From Priapulus caudatus (Eukaryota; Priapulida; Priapulimorpha; Priapulimorphida; Priapulidae), in NCBI RefSeq assembly GCF_000485595.1, contig NW_014577315.1, forward strand, positions 6,272 through 70,271: 64,000 nucleotides of DNA, written 5' to 3'. Position 1 is the stretch's first letter, and every line of letters starts with the position of its first letter. Positions 9,110 to 17,956 of this stretch are shown here, in pieces. The position numbers and the translations under genes are program-made. Under the pieces are notes generated by a model. That model was not told the DNA's origin. It worked only from the letters and a program-made list of their open reading frames with translations, and searched no databases.

Positions 9110-10606
9110 CAGCAGACGTATTGCGGGAGTACGGGAGTATGTTCGCCCGCTCCCACACTGAACTGGGGAGGTCGGACGTTGTTCGTCACAAGATCGACAC
9201 GGGGGATAACTACCCCAGGAAACAGGCTCCACCGAGGTGCCCGTTGGGTAGACAGGAAGCCCTGGACGCGGAGCTGGACCGGATGTTGGAGGCAGGAGTG
9301 GTCCAGCCAAGCTCGAGTCCCTGGGCTTCACCGGTAGTGCTCGAAGAAGGATGGCGGAGTGCGATTTTGCATAGACTATCGCAAACTTAACGATGTGACT
9401 CGGAGGGATGCGTATCCAATTCCTCGTATCGATGAAACCCTTGACTCTCTGGCGGGGGCCACCTGGTTCTCCACGCTGGACTTGGCTAGTGGTTACTGGC
9501 AAGTGGAGATGGATAGGGACGACGCCGCCAAGACCGCTTTCTCAGTGAAACGCGGGCTGTATGAGTTCACGGTGATGCCAATGGGGCTTTGCAATTCGCC
9601 GGCAACCTTCGAGAGATTGATGGACCTAGTGCTCCGAGGACTGCAGTGGACAGAGTGCTTGGTGTACCTGGACGACGTAATTGTTTTCGGGTCTACCTTC
9701 GACGGAGCGCTGAGTAACCTCCGACATGTGTTCGGCCGACTCCGGGAAGCCGGTCTGAAATTGAAGCCGAGTAAGTGCCACCTTTTTCAAAAGAGTGCCG
9801 CGTTTCTAGGGCATATCGTATCACCCGAAGGCGTGAGTTGTGATCCACGCAAGATCGAAGCCGTCCGGAAGTGGGCGAGGCCGACGAGCGTCACGGACGT
9901 TCGTAGCTTCCTGGGCTTCGCTAACTACTACCGGAGATTCATAGAGGGATTCGCAGCTATAGCGGGACCATTGACGGAGCTGACGCGGAAAGATCACCGC
10001 TATCAGTGGACAGACGCATGTGAGCACGCCTTCCGGGAACTAATAGCGCGGCTAACGGAGGCACCCGTCCTAGCGTACCCTCAAGCGGAGGGTGGGTTCA
10101 CTGTAGATACTGATGCCAGCGCCACCGGCATGGGGGCTGTGTTGTCTCAATGCCAGCGGGGAGAAGAGCGGGTGATCGCCTACTCAAGCAAAACTCTCTC
10201 CCGGACGCAACAGAGATACTGCACCACCAACCGTGAGCTGCTGGCAGTCGTACAGGCCGTGAAACAATTCCGTCACTACCTGCAAGGGCGACCCTTCGTA
10301 ATACGGACTGATCATGCCTCGTTAACGTGGCTGCTAAATTTTAGAGAGCCGGAGGGCATGGTGGCAAGGTGGATTGCGTTTTTGGGGATGTTCGATATGA
10401 AAATTGAACACCGTGCGGGACGCCTACATGGCAATGCGGACGGCCTCTCAAGACAGCCGGTGTGCCGTAAGTGTAAACGAGGCAGCTGCCCAGAGTGCAG
10501 CGATATCCCCACCGGAAGCATCCGCTGCAACCGGCTACGGAACGATCCGGAGAGTGGAGAAGATGACGAGTCCGAGACGGCTGAGGCCGGAGATAGTATG
10601 GTGTGA
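9110..10606 (+). pseudogene. pol: Ty3/Gypsy reverse transcriptase and RNase H
   Basis: This copies element RNA into DNA and degrades the RNA template strand. Frame 9121-9390 holds the RT entry region (TELGRSDVVRHKIDTG...VVQPSSSPWASPVV). A one-base shift near 9345 leads to the main frame 9359-10606. There the first catalytic Asp is in FSTLDLASGYWQV (residue 41) and the YLDD box is at residues 103-106 (about 9665-9676). The connection FLGFANYYRRFI follows. RNase H shows TDASATGMGAVLSQ (Asp 252), NRELLA (Glu 293), RTDHASLTWL (Asp 318) and NADGLSR (Asp 361). A Cys cluster C-x2-C-x4-C-x2-C follows at 369-380. The frame ends at a TGA (10604-10606) in the middle of pol, with homology continuing in the same frame beyond it. 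All core catalytic residues are intact, so decay is recent or partly sequencing error. Confidence 0.88.
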
Positions 10607-10822
10607 AAGGACAAACAAGTTCGTGAGTGGCAGATGAAAGATCCGACCATACGGAAAGTAATAGAGTGGAAAAACGCAAGGCCGGAGCGACCCGCGTATG
10701 CGGAAGCCGCCGCATTCGCGTGGGAAGGCAAGTCGTGCTGGCATATCAGGGATAGATTAGAAATCTGCCGAGGACTGCTACACCATGTGTGGGCCGCGAG
10801 TCACCACAAAAAATACCGGTAG
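10607..10822 (+). pseudogene. Pol segment between RNase H and integrase
   Basis: In the same frame as RNase H after the TGA stop, this segment (MKDPTIRKVIEWK, then RLEICRGLLHHVW) matches the linker that precedes Gypsy integrase. It runs into a six-A run at about 10807-10812, after which the integrase continues in another frame. A homopolymer miscount is a simple explanation. Confidence 0.65.
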
Positions 10823-11480
10823 CCCAGCTAGTGGCACCACGAGAAATGAGAACAAAAATATTGAAATTGCAACATGGGGCACGGATGTCTAGACATCTGG
10901 AAAGTCTCAAGACGTTGGAACGCATTCAGCAAAGGTTCATGTGGCCAGGAATGCGCGGAGACGTCCGGAGATGGTGTCGGAAGTGTGACACCTGCGCCCG
11001 ACGGAAGGATAGAAGAAAACGACGAGACAGCCTGCAGCAGCAAGCTGTTGGAACCCCGATGGAGAGAGTGGCCATTGATTTTCTGGGACCACTCCCGATG
11101 ACAGATGGAGGGAACCAATATATACTAGTGCTGTGCGACTACTTTACTAAATGGACGGAGGCATACGCATTGCCGGATCAAACCAGAACCACCGCGGACG
11201 GTCTGGTGACACAGTTTTTCGCCAGGTTCGGAGTTCCGAAAACGATTCACTCCGACCAGGGGCGGAATTTTGAATCTCAGCTGTTCGCTGGGATTTGTGA
11301 ATTGATGGGCATTGAGAAGACGCGAACGACACCGTATCATCCACAGTGCAATGGATCGGTGGAGCGATTTAATCGTACCCTACAGGATATGACAAGGTCG
11401 TAGGTGAACATCGATGCGATTGGGATAAACATCTTCCATTTGTAACGGCAGCGTATAGGGGTAGTGTGCAAGAAAGCACC
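10789..11480 (+). pseudogene. Ty3/Gypsy integrase
   Basis: This inserts the element cDNA into the genome. The open frame 10789-11403 has the zinc-binding HHCC domain (His 29, His 36, Cys 66, Cys 69) and the catalytic DDE triad: Asp 97 in VAIDFLG, Asp 156 in IHSDQGRNF and Glu 192 in NGSVERFNRTL. The Asp-Glu spacing of 35 residues is typical. The frame stops at 11401-11403, but homology (EHRCDWDKHLPFVTAAYRG) goes on for about 80 bases in another frame. The GPY/F or chromodomain-like tail beyond about 11480 is too eroded to delimit. Confidence 0.85.
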
Positions 11481-11938
11481 TAGCCTAGAAAAAGCACTAG
11501 CGAATGGACGCAAGCTGAGACAGCTATCGAGAAGCGATAACAGGCGCGTGCTGAGATAAAGCGCACAGCACCGAGCAGCGTACGTGAGGAGTCAACAGGT
11601 TATTACTGTTTGGAGGCGTGCGGGAGAAAAGCCAGATGTTTGGTTAAGCACGGGCCTCGATAAACGGGACGCCGGCTGCAGGCGCATACAACACCCGCAC
11701 TCTGGGATAGCTCCCACATTCGAGAAACAAAAGAGGACAGGGAGGAAGCTACAGGACACCGTGGTCGTGGCGTGAGCACGTAGCAAGTGACAAGAGCGTA
11801 CATCACTTGCGCCCTGAGTTTATTTGCGAGCGGAAGTACTGTTAGTAACCAAGCATTACGGAAGGAGTTGAGAGAAAAACCAAAACAAAGGAAAGAACCC
11901 TTAGGGTAGGGTGCGTCTTTCGTGCGAGTAAGGTTAAT
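11481..11938 (+). other. Eroded integrase C-terminus and spacer
   Basis: This GC-rich sequence continues the element after the integrase core, with many stops in all frames. Scattered traces fit the expected C-terminal region. No separate gene is recognisable. Confidence 0.4.
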
Positions 11939-12370
11939 GTGACAACAGGCGATAGCGTAATAAAGTGTTCCTCTGAACGCAGGGAAAGTTACGTCTTGAA
12001 AGGAGCGCGTGGGCTTCATAGCGCTGGGATGGAGGAGACGCGAGATGAAACAGCTACCAACGAGGAAGATCGCCAGATTGAGGAGATCGTCGCCGGCATC
12101 TTGCAGGCGATGCTCCTGCGAGTGGAACAGGAAGCTACGGAGCGCGAGATCAGCGCGAAGCGGGAACGAGATGACCGCAACGCGGAACTCGCTGCTACGG
12201 AAGAGAAGGAACGGCTGGACGAAGAAGCGACCACCCTTTACCTCGAACAGCATCGCGAGGCTGAGGCGGCCGCCCTCCGCTGCCAAGAACAATGCGCATG
12301 CGCGAGCCGGCGGAAAGAAAGGGTGGAGGCTGGATTAGATAAACTCAACGACAGCAGTTGGCACAAGTGA
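11939..12370 (+). CDS. Element-associated Glu/Arg-rich coiled-coil frame
   Basis: This 143-codon frame lies downstream of integrase. From the internal Met at about residue 31 it is dominated by Glu, Arg and Ala (REISAKRERDDRNAELAATEE), as in a long coiled coil or charged helix, and ends in a Cys-containing segment CQEQCACASRRKE. Base composition matches the rest of the retroelement and not the AT-rich surroundings. It may be part of a third ORF of the element. I do not recognise a family, and membrane segments of an Env protein are absent. Confidence 0.4.
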   Translation: MTTGDSVIKCSSERRESYVLKGARGLHSAGMEETRDETATNEEDRQIEEIVAGILQAMLLRVEQEATEREISAKRERDDRNAELAATEEKERLDEEATTLYLEQHREAEAAALRCQEQCACASRRKERVEAGLDKLNDSSWHK

Positions 12371-12410
12371 CGTATCTGTGGGGGCAGGCTTGCCTGCATG
12401 CTGAGGATGG

Positions 12411-13010
12411 ATGAGGCGGCACTGGCGACGGCCGATCGATCCAGCACCCGCCAACAGCCGGGATACGCCGCGCAGAAAGAACCACGCCGCCAAAATGCAG
12501 ACCGAGAGGTGGGACGACTCTGATACCGGACGGCAGACCCCGACCCAGATGGAGTTGGCGGACAGACACGGACCGGGGCGGACGATCTTCGTCGGCACGC
12601 CTCTGCCTCTGTACGACCTACCTTCAGTAGATTGGGCGTGGTGCGTGGCCTGCCGGGCACCCAACCGGCACCACGAGGCACACCACGAGGAATTGCATGT
12701 TCCACGGGTGATGTCATATCGGTGTCCGGTGCAGTCGTGCGACTACAGCTGTGCGATGGCGACGCCAACCCAGATGGGGTGTCACCTGTCCCTGATACAT
12801 AAGAAGACTAAAGATTTCAAGCAGGTCAGCCGGCCCGCATTACTGGCCGGCCGGAGTGGGCAGACGGACAGGATATACCGGAGGGGACGCGGGGTATCAC
12901 GCCGCTGGACCGAAGCTGAGGCCCTACTGTACCCTCCAGGAACCTGCTCTCCCATCCGGGCGGGTTCCTACCCAAGGAGGCAGGGCATGACCACTAAAGG
13001 AGGAAGGTAA
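12411..13010 (+). CDS. Element-associated ORF with zinc-finger-like Cys/His motifs
   Basis: A 199-codon frame in the 3' part of the retroelement. It has two Cys/His clusters. One is WCVACRAPNRHHEAHHEELH (C-x2-C then several His). The other is YRCPVQSC followed by MGCHLSLIHKKT (C-x4-C-x14-H-x4-H), close to a C2H2 finger but two residues long in the loop. The rest is Arg/Pro-rich. A nucleic-acid-binding accessory protein is a reasonable inference; function is unknown. It ends in TAA and the same frame reopens at 13014, so the two may once have been one protein. Confidence 0.45.
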   Translation: MRRHWRRPIDPAPANSRDTPRRKNHAAKMQTERWDDSDTGRQTPTQMELADRHGPGRTIFVGTPLPLYDLPSVDWAWCVACRAPNRHHEAHHEELHVPRVMSYRCPVQSCDYSCAMATPTQMGCHLSLIHKKTKDFKQVSRPALLAGRSGQTDRIYRRGRGVSRRWTEAEALLYPPGTCSPIRAGSYPRRQGMTTKGGR

Positions 13011-13013
13011 CAA

Positions 13014-13451
13014 ATGCGACAAGCGACGGACGACGTCGGACGACCGCGGCGCAGCGTGACGACCGAAACGGAGCGTCAGGTGACATTTGCGACAACCGAC
13101 AACGATAGACAACAGTCCGGAGGAGCGACAGCGTCCGGGGATTCCGGGTCATCACTAACACCGGAACCGACGCAGGGGCAGGGACTCCGGGCCACGGACG
13201 TCCTGGACCGCCAGCGGCCACTGATCGGCGCCACCAGCGAGTGGGGATCGGTAGTGGACGGACGCTTCTGTCGGCCGATGACTTGTCCAGACGTCGACAT
13301 GGTGACCGAAATGTCTGATGCGGACTTGCGGAAAGCCGAGGTCCGGGCACTCAAAATCACCTGTTACGGAGTGCGACTGTCAACGGCGACGAGGGAAGAA
13401 GTGAGGAGATTGCGAAATGGCGCCGAGCAAGCCGAACAAGGCGCGCAGTAG
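13014..13451 (+). CDS. Element-associated hydrophilic frame
   Basis: A 145-codon frame in register with the preceding zinc-finger-like frame, separated from it by one stop and one codon. It is hydrophilic, with a Gly/Ser/Thr-rich start and a helical Arg/Glu-rich end (MSDADLRKAEVRALK, REEVRRLRNGAEQ). No known domain is recognised. Composition places it in the retroelement. Confidence 0.35.
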   Translation: MRQATDDVGRPRRSVTTETERQVTFATTDNDRQQSGGATASGDSGSSLTPEPTQGQGLRATDVLDRQRPLIGATSEWGSVVDGRFCRPMTCPDVDMVTEMSDADLRKAEVRALKITCYGVRLSTATREEVRRLRNGAEQAEQGAQ

Positions 13452-13657
13452 TAAAGGGAGGAAGCACTGAAGAGAGGGTCTCCGCGCAAACGACGTCGGC
13501 GGAGAAAACCTCCACTATGGCAACCTGGACAGGGATCCCAAGTAATGACGCAGAGACTTCCGGAGCGGGAGCAGGACGACGACGGAGCTCTCCAGCCGCG
13601 ACAACAACGACAAGGGATGGAGCGGAGCAGCAGAGCGTCCCCGTGCTGTGCGCATGG

Positions 13658-13658
13658 N
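13658..13658. other. Single-N assembly joint
   Basis: One N separates GC-rich retroelement sequence from AT-rich DNA with no LTR or target duplication at the boundary. The abrupt change suggests that the 3' end of the element was lost in assembly. Confidence 0.7.
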
Positions 13659-13888
13659 ATTATGGATTCCCAATAGCTGCTCTTGTAAGCTTTATATAGT
13701 GGGCTGGTGGGTTAGCCACCGGTTTAAAGTGTAATATTTTGGTCGTATAGGGGATATGTCGCGGTTGTGTAATATTTTGGGGGAGGTAGCGTATGGACAT
13801 GACGTGGGAGACGGGGGTCGTGTCTGCCAGTTCTAGACTTCCGGGGGATACCCGACTCAGGAGAGTTCGGAGTCTTAGTGGGGGGGAG

Positions 13889-13908
13889 NAAAAAAAAAAA
13901 AAAAAAAA
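13889..13908. other. Single N followed by poly-A run
   Basis: A G-rich run, one N, then about 19 A bases. This is a second probable joint or a homopolymer collapse; the 230-base segment 13659-13888 is isolated between the two N positions. Confidence 0.6.
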
Positions 13909-14144
13909 ACCTGCAATGCACATGTGTCTGCAATGCATAGAGATTAGGTGGGTGCGAAAGTGTAGCTAATATATATTTGTTCGAATTGGCTACGAAAGTC
14001 AAACAAGAGTAAAGAAGACTTATGTATAAGACGTCTTGCTATGCACAAATGAATTTATCAGCAGAACACCAGACACCAGATGAGCCTTGTCGCACTGCGG
14101 CACTTGTTATTTGCAGCAAGCAGTTGAGGCGATTTACAAAATGT

Positions 14145-14198
14145 CATATAATCAGAAGTGTATAATAGAGATCGCTATTATACCCTCCTGATATAATT
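14145..14198. repeat. Short palindromic element (ATCAGGAG family), copy 2
   Basis: Imperfect palindrome ATCAGAAGTGTATAATAGAG / CGCTATTATACCCTCCTGAT with AT-rich flanks. It shares outer ATCAGGAG and inner ATAATAG blocks with the other copies. Confidence 0.65.
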
Positions 14199-15835
14199 AC
14201 ACTAAATATTATACACGAATCATATTTATGATCCATATGTTCTTTTCACAGTTTTTGAGTTCCGTTTGGGTTTAGAAGGCTTGCACTACCACCATACAAC
14301 CATACAACCATTTTGTTTGCAGTACGATGTTACATCGAATATGATTTTGCATATGAAGTTTAGGAGGGTCTAATCAACAACTTCCAACAATAAAACCTAC
14401 TGTTGCAATTTTTCCGAGGATTTCATATATTGACTGGACTATACTGTCATACTATTATTACAAGTTAACTGTCCTAAGCAGCTTACTTCTGTGTGCCAAT
14501 AATCCAAAGTGGAGACTAACGAACTAGTACATTGCTCTTGAAATGAATGATTTCAAAGCTGCGATTGTTCAACCTTTAAAGTACATGTCGGTGCGTCACC
14601 TGGTCAGTCTTGTTTCAATAGTATACTATATCAGTATGGTTCTATGTGTTTAATGAATTACTGGTCAATCGTATAGTATATTGATGCAGTAGCCAATATA
14701 TTACTTGAGCTGTTTTTGGTGTTAGTGTTTTCACGTGATGCATATTTGACAATGTTTTTACGTCATACTTGCTACATTCCAATCAACTATATTCAGCATG
14801 TAAAAACTGTCACATGCAACATAAGGATTATCTGCATTTCCTGCAAACTTGTATAATAATAACTGTCGAATCCAAGTTTATGTCATTATTCTGTTTACTC
14901 TTGAATTCGTTTTTAAAAGTTTTTTTTTCCATCAATAATAATTTCTAGTATATGTGACTGATGAGCTTTCTATATCTAAACGTAGGGGTTTCCTCCCTTG
15001 CCTGTCTCTTCTTCTGTCAGTAATCTGTAAATCCATGACTTTCCATGCATTGAGCGTACTTATTAACTTTCACTTTTTTGCATGTAAAACATACATTGCC
15101 GTCGAATGAGAATACCAACAACGAATAAGCATGTTTATGCATAGTTACTCAAGTATTCTTATGGTTTGTCTGAGCGTTTTTACATATTTGATGAGCACCA
15201 TTTCCATAGTGCTCAGCTAGTCTGCGCCAAATTATGTATGTGATACATTATGTCGTCCACTTGCGTTGTTTACATTTGACCCAATTTGCTTTTCATCTGA
15301 ATAAATATAATCTTGCTCAAAGATCTACTGCGCATCTTCGTATTTATATTCGTATTTAGTCTTACGTTGAATCGTACGTACATTCTCGTAGCAAACCAGT
15401 CTTGCTAAAAAAGTTACTGTTTTGTGGCAAATACGCTAAATAGTAGTCAGGCTGTGAAGGTACTACAGTAGATGTACACGTGCGTTAACATGTTCAATGA
15501 ACTAAAACCCACTGATGCAATGTTTTACGTGAACGATGTGAAACCATGAGCTCGTTAATATTCTGTCGTAACTCGTAAGTATCACAAGATAATTAGATTG
15601 TGCGACGCCAGCTTTAATTTCACCTCTCTTTGAGACGCCTTTACACGCCGCTTATCGAAATTGTTTAGGGATTAATAATATTAAAAGAAGCTTAGTACTC
15701 TATTAGACACCAACTGGACAATTTGAGAATAAATAATGGCATACAACACGTGGAGAGTCTGTTGGCTCTGCTAGAAAACGAATATGGAGTTAGCCTGATC
15801 TCGTGGAGATACATAGCTTACGCATGCATCTATAA

Positions 15836-15889
15836 CATATTATCAGGAGTAAATAATAGCGATCTATATTATTCATTCCTGATATTATA
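15836..15889. repeat. Short palindromic element (ATCAGGAG family), copy 3
   Basis: ATCAGGAGTAAATAATAGCG faces ATATTATTCATTCCTGAT. The arms pair with a few mismatches and flank a short GATCT-like centre. Confidence 0.7.
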
Positions 15890-16040
15890 CAATGTTCTAG
15901 GTAGCTGGTTTAGTGCGTTTATATATATTGCTACAAAAGTCCATGGTGTATAAAAAAGTAATGTAACCCGACGTACCATTTCGGGCGGGTGAGTGACAGC
16001 ACTCCTGGCCTGCACTGCTATATGGTATAGGTAATGTATA

Positions 16041-16153
16041 ATGTGTGTGTGTGTGTGTGCGTGCGTGCGTGTGTGTGCGTGCGTGCGTGCGTGCGTGCGC
16101 GTGTATCTCTCTCCGTGTGTGCGTGCGTGCGTGCGTGCGTGCGTACGTGTGCA
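16041..16153. repeat. (GT)n/(GCGT)n microsatellite
   Basis: GT repeats passing into GCGT repeats, with a short CTCTCTCC interruption. Confidence 0.9.
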
Positions 16154-17331
16154 AGTAAGTATATACTATACGTACAAACATAAACACCTACGGTATATAT
16201 TTACATCGTTTTAATAGGTATCTATACAATACAACACTTGAATATAGCGGCTTACTAGAACTACCCATTGCAGCATGTATAATATTACCATGTCCGGGCT
16301 GAATACACTTTACATCTGGTATTACGCAACAAACAAGCCTGACAAATTAGATGTTAAGTATAGTAACACATTAAACAGCGTGGTCTCTGTTTATAATCTA
16401 AAGTTTATGCTTTATCGTAAATCTTAACCATTAAACGTTATACTATAATATAACACTTGCATATATAAGTATTAATTGTTGGTTGTCAGTGATAACTCAA
16501 AATGATACTTGATACGTTTAAATAATTTGTTCCAGAAACACAAATCAACTTTTTATAGCTCGTATTCAGTCTCATGAAATGTTGAAATAAACTGTTCATC
16601 ATATTGATGGTGACGTCAGTGTGATACACGTATTGTATACATCTACCAGTAATGTACGTATATCGTACTAATGATGGTAATAATAACATTTCAAATATTA
16701 ATATTACACTATTGTAACTTGTATTTATTAATGATACTCTATTATTCTATACACTGCTCGCAATCATTACATATTCTTCTGTCAAATATCAGTCGGCGGC
16801 AAATCATTAGTTTGTCACCACACCTAACAGGAAAAACATTCATATATTGTGACATCCTAACGCACAACTCAAGGAAAGAGATATACAGGGAATATACATA
16901 CCAAGAAGGCTTTTATCAGTTATTATTGTTAAACCCATATTATGATTCCGATAAATATTCGGACATTTTCCTACAATTAGGTTAATGCCACCTGAACTAG
17001 TTGTACTCGCTTTTGAGAAACAGCTGTTAAGCACACATCTCATCTTATTCGTGAATCGCCTATTACTTCTACTCCTACTGCTGCCTCTTTGCCTATACTC
17101 ATGATCTGCTTCTGCTACACTGTGTTTGATACTACTGCTTTCCACTACATACTCATGATGTCTTGTTGTACACGCATGTTGCTTGCTTACAAAGGACATA
17201 CATCTTAGGTTCGGGAGGTCAGAAAGGCAGCAGGGTGGGCAAAGCGACATTGCTCCCAATGTTATATGGACGCCGAACCTTGCACTGCGTGATTTGCCGT
17301 GATTTCAATGTTCTGGATGTACGAGTTTAAT
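16154..17331. other. Intergenic DNA 3' of the filament gene
   Basis: No gene is supported. A 139-codon minus frame at 16840-17259 has no recognised motif and no splice link to the filament gene, whose reading frame already ends at 17924. Confidence 0.5.
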
Positions 17332-17341
17332 TTTATTTATT
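17332..17341 (-). terminator. Candidate poly-A signal of the filament gene
   Basis: Two overlapping AATAAA hexamers on the minus strand about 585 bases past the stop codon. No other AATAAA was noticed on that strand between here and the stop. Use of this site is inferred. Confidence 0.45.
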
Positions 17342-17923
17342 TAAGAAGCAGGCTCGCGCTGTATAAATAATTGGCTATAATCCGCAAGCATTAGAAGTTT
17401 AGCATCATCGCCGTCCGACTCTGACGCTGACATGTTACTAATACACACAGAATGAACGCACGGTTAAATGCGAGAACTTGTACGTGTAACAAAGACTGGT
17501 TAGAGGCTACAATAATCATAATTCCAACTACAATAAAATTGATGGCAAGTTAAATCTACGTAGCCGTGCAACTAGCACCAGTATCAGTGCACTCGGGAAA
17601 GTGACTTCCCGTTCTCCTTGATATATTACCATTGATACCCAACATATGTCGCCTAATTGGTGTGTCTCTTTACCCTTGACTGTTGCTCCATGGTAATTTT
17701 AAAATCTAAGTCTGCGTGTCATCGCAGTGGTTGAATCGTTTCCTAATATTATAGCCAGCCAGCGCCCGATCTTCTACTGGATCGGTCCGTTTAACTTATC
17801 TTACGCTGGCCCGTTTAAATGAATTTTCATTGCCGTATGTAAGCATGTATTCATGGGAACATGTGTCATGGGCGTTTGTTATATGGAAAATCGTCATTCC
17901 CTCGGCTGCTCATAAACGGCCAG

Positions 17924-17956
17924 TTACTTTCTGCGCTCCATGTGAGTAGCCTTCTC
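17924..17956 (-). CDS. Filament gene exon 11: terminal 33-base exon
   Basis: The acceptor TTTACAG, after a T-rich tract, starts EKATHMERRK and a TAA stop, phase 0. Lamin tail domains usually end with a GEE-x-A-x3-R-type segment, which this completes. Only 11 codons, so support is position, phase and family expectation. Confidence 0.8.
   Translation of the reverse strand, partial: EKATHMERRK

Larger units (their letters stand above)
13909..16040. other. Intergenic, apart from two small palindromes
   Basis: AT-rich DNA with no long frame, splice-linked exon set or RNA gene that I can support. The palindromes at 14145 and 15836 are listed separately. Confidence 0.6.

Noticed and set aside
10604-10606. 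TGA between RNase H and integrase as programmed readthrough
   Set aside because: Several other frame breaks occur in the same pol, so simple decay or base error is more likely.
16840-17259. 139-codon minus frame considered as a further filament exon
   Set aside because: The lamin tail domain is completed by exons 10 and 11, and this frame has no tail-like motif.
17350-17432. Small minus frame starting MSASESDGDDAKLL
   Set aside because: It lies in the presumed 3' UTR of the filament gene, whose coding sequence already ends in phase at 17924; no splice link is visible.
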